DNA from: Flavisphingomonas formosensis
GTDB taxonomy: Bacteria > Pseudomonadota > Alphaproteobacteria > Sphingomonadales > Sphingomonadaceae
Reading direction: 5' to 3'
Assembly: GCF_009755815.1 (NCBI RefSeq)
Contig: NZ_WRPK01000015.1
Span: 1 to 64,000 of the forward strand
DNA length: 64,000 bases
A program made the translations under genes and the position numbers. Shown here one piece after another: positions 62,161 to 64,000 of the stretch. Under the pieces are notes generated by a model, which saw nothing but the letters and a program-made list of their open reading frames with translations, was not told the DNA's origin and did no database searches. Position 1 is the first letter of the stretch, and each line of letters begins with the position of its first letter.

Positions 62161-64000
62161 TCAAACGATTTCGAGCGTGACGGATTGGAGCGCGCGGCTG
62201 TCGGGGCCGGCCAGGATGTCGAACTGGCCCGGCTCGACCACTTCCTGCATGTCGAGGTTCCAGAGCGCGAAGGCGTCCGGCCCCAAGGTGAAGCGCACCG
62301 TGCGGCTTTCGCCGGGCGCGAGCGTCACCCGCTCGAACCCCTTCAACTCCTTGATCGGGCGCGTGACCGATGCAACGCGGTCGTGGACATAGAGCTGCAC
62401 CACCTCGTCGCCTGCACGATCGCCCACGTTGCGGACATCGACTTCGACGGTGACTTCGCCGCCGACGCCGATGCGCGGCGCCGACAGGCGCGGGGCGCCG
62501 ATTTCGAACCGCGTGTAGCTGAGGCCGAAACCGAAAGGGAACAGCGGCTCGATGTCCTCGAACACATAGCCGCGCCGCGCCGATGGCTTGCGGTTGTAGA
62601 AGACCGGGATCTGTCCCGCGTCGCGGGCGACGGTCACCGCCAGCTTGGCGCCCGGATTGACGTCGCCGAACAGGATGTCGGCCATGGCCGTGCCGCCTTC
62701 CTGGCCCGGATACCAGCATTCGAGCAGCGCGTTGGCGCCCTCGGCGACTGACGGATAGCTGGGGGGCCGCCCGTTGATCGCGCAGACGACGACGGGCTTG
62801 CCGGTCGCCTTGATCGCCGCGAACAGATCATTCTGCTCGCCCACTAGGTCCAGGCTGGTGCGGTCGCCCAAGTGATTGGCGGCAAAACCTTCGCGGCTGG
62901 TCTGTTCGGTGTCTCCGATGGCGAGGATGACGACATCGGCACCCTTCGCCATGTCGACGGCCTGCGCGATCAGCTGCCGGTTTTTCGCCGGATCGGCCAG
63001 CAGAACCTCATCCACCGAACGGTCCTCGCTCTGCGTGATGAACACGCCCTGAGCATGGACCACCTCGGCCTTGCCCTTGAGCTTGGCCTGTATGCCTTCG
63101 AGCAGCGAAACGGCCTCGCGGGGTATGCTGGAATAACCACCCAGGCGCGCCACCGCCGCATTGGGACCGATCACCGCCACTTTCGCCTGCGCGCCCGCCT
63201 TGAGCGGCAGCACGCCGTCATTCTTGAGCAGCGCAATCGACCTGTGCGCGGCCCTGAGGGCAAGTGCCCTTGCCTCCGCATTGCCGGTCAGCCGGTCATA
63301 GTCCTTCTGCGGCCAGGGATTTTCGAACAGGCCCGCGCGGAACTTGAGCGTCAACATCCGCTTGCAGGCGGCGTCGACGGCTTCGGGAGGGACGAGCCCC
63401 GCGCGGACCTGTTCTACGAGCGTCCGATAGGCCAGGCCGTCGGGCAGCTCGCAATCCATTCCCGCCCGCAGCGCAGCACGCGCAGCGGCCCGGAGATCAG
63501 GCTGGACATGGTGGATGGTGTCGAGTTCGGGAACGGCGCCATAGTCGCTGACGACCGCGCCGTCGAAACCCCATTCGCCGCGCAATATGTCGCGCAGCAA
63601 CCACTGGTTCATATGGCTGGGTACGCCGTCGATCTCATTATAGCTCGGCATGACCGCGGCGATGCCGGTGCGCTTCACGACGGCGCGGAACGGCGGGAAG
63701 AAATTCTCGCGCAGGTCGCGCTGCGAGATCGGCGCCGGGGCAATGTTCTCGCCGCTTTGAGGCTGGCCGTGCCCGGTCATGTGCTTGAGCGTCGCCATCA
63801 CCTTGCCGGGGCCGAGCTCCTTGCCCTCCCCCTGGAGGCCGAGGACGGCGGCCACGCCCATCTCTCCGCACAGATAGGGATCCTCGCCGAAGGTCTCCTC
63901 GATGCGGCCCCAGCGCGGATCGCGCGCGATGTCGACGACGGGCGAGAGCGCGAGGTGAACGCCGCGGGCGCGTACCTCGCGCGCGACGACGGACTGGACG
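62161..64000 (-). CDS. GH3 glycosidase (beta-glucosidase/xylosidase), 5' end outside window
   Basis: At least 613 codons are present and the frame is open to the window end. The N-terminal TIM-barrel part shows [20 protein letters not shown] and [11 protein letters not shown], and [17 protein letters not shown]. The nucleophile Asp lies in [16 protein letters not shown]3 C-domain and a fibronectin III-like domain end with [20 protein letters not shown]. In this operon a beta-xylosidase role on xylo-oligosaccharides is likely. It stands 13 nt upstream of manD and is probably at or near the operon's 5' end. Confidence 0.92.
   Translation of the reverse strand, partial: VQSVVAREVRARGVHLALSPVVDIARDPRWGRIEETFGEDPYLCGEMGVAAVLGLQGEGKELGPGKVMATLKHMTGHGQPQSGENIAPAPISQRDLRENFFPPFRAVVKRTGIAAVMPSYNEIDGVPSHMNQWLLRDILRGEWGFDGAVVSDYGAVPELDTIHHVQPDLRAAARAALRAGMDCELPDGLAYRTLVEQVRAGLVPPEAVDAACKRMLTLKFRAGLFENPWPQKDYDRLTGNAEARALALRAAHRSIALLKNDGVLPLKAGAQAKVAVIGPNAAVARLGGYSSIPREAVSLLEGIQAKLKGKAEVVHAQGVFITQSEDRSVDEVLLADPAKNRQLIAQAVDMAKGADVVILAIGDTEQTSREGFAANHLGDRTSLDLVGEQNDLFAAIKATGKPVVVCAINGRPPSYPSVAEGANALLECWYPGQEGGTAMADILFGDVNPGAKLAVTVARDAGQIPVFYNRKPSARRGYVFEDIEPLFPFGFGLSYTRFEIGAPRLSAPRIGVGGEVTVEVDVRNVGDRAGDEVVQLYVHDRVASVTRPIKELKGFERVTLAPGESRTVRFTLGPDAFALWNLDMQEVVEPGQFDILAGPDSRALQSVTLEIV

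Overview
The window is GC-rich alphaproteobacterial DNA. It is most likely from a sphingomonad (order Sphingomonadales). The grounds are the TonB-dependent receptor, the NrsF-type anti-sigma factor, the P4-type integrase, the IS families and the mix of CoA-dependent catabolic genes. This assignment is inference, because the window has no rRNA or tRNA marker.

Layout. (1) 1-3.6 kb is an insertion-sequence graveyard: the tail of an IS630 transposase, an intact IS110 transposase and a decayed IS91 transposase. (2) 3.6-8.1 kb is a compact oxidative-repair module: a thioredoxin-like protein, CcdA, an SDR, divergent msrB/msrA, and an ECF sigma factor with its DUF1109/NrsF membrane anti-sigma factor. 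Four promoters here share the same -35 and -10 elements and exactly the same spacing. (3) 8.2-10.8 kb holds a frameshifted GST-VOC pair and a YedY-like molybdoenzyme whose cytochrome b partner has lost its 5' end at the edge of an integrated element. (4) 10.8-14.5 kb is that element's edge: a tyrosine integrase, AlpA, DUF2274 and the tail of TrbI (remnants of a conjugative system), then a phosphatase gene broken by an amber codon and remnants of a TonB receptor and an IS5 transposase.

(5) 14.5-50.3 kb is a large CoA-type catabolic region: aldehyde dehydrogenase, SDRs, a Rieske oxygenase, four consecutive acyl-CoA dehydrogenases, an isoquinoline-oxidoreductase-like molybdenum hydroxylase with a triheme cytochrome c, SnoaL, thiolase, TonB receptor, P450, thioesterase, a DUF35/thiolase-like pair, an acyl-CoA ligase, crotonases, nitronate monooxygenase, a GMC oxidoreductase and an IclR regulator. 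The composition resembles pathways for polycyclic or terpenoid/steroid-like compounds, but the substrate cannot be read from sequence. A short motif (core WTCGYACR) recurs in many of its intergenic regions and may tie the block into one regulon. Several genes in this region are visibly decayed.

(6) 50.3-53.7 kb is a second IS-driven scar: two tandem IS5-family elements, each flanked by CTAG, between a dead thermonuclease gene and a truncated acyl-CoA dehydrogenase. (7) 54-64 kb is a glucuronoxylan/glucuronate module: a GH115 alpha-glucuronidase facing an operon of GH3 glycosidase, mannonate dehydratase (ManD type), hexuronate MFS transporter, uronate isomerase and fructuronate reductase. A LacI-type palindrome lies in front of the GH115 gene. 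Together these would release glucuronate from xylan, import it and convert it to 2-keto-3-deoxygluconate.
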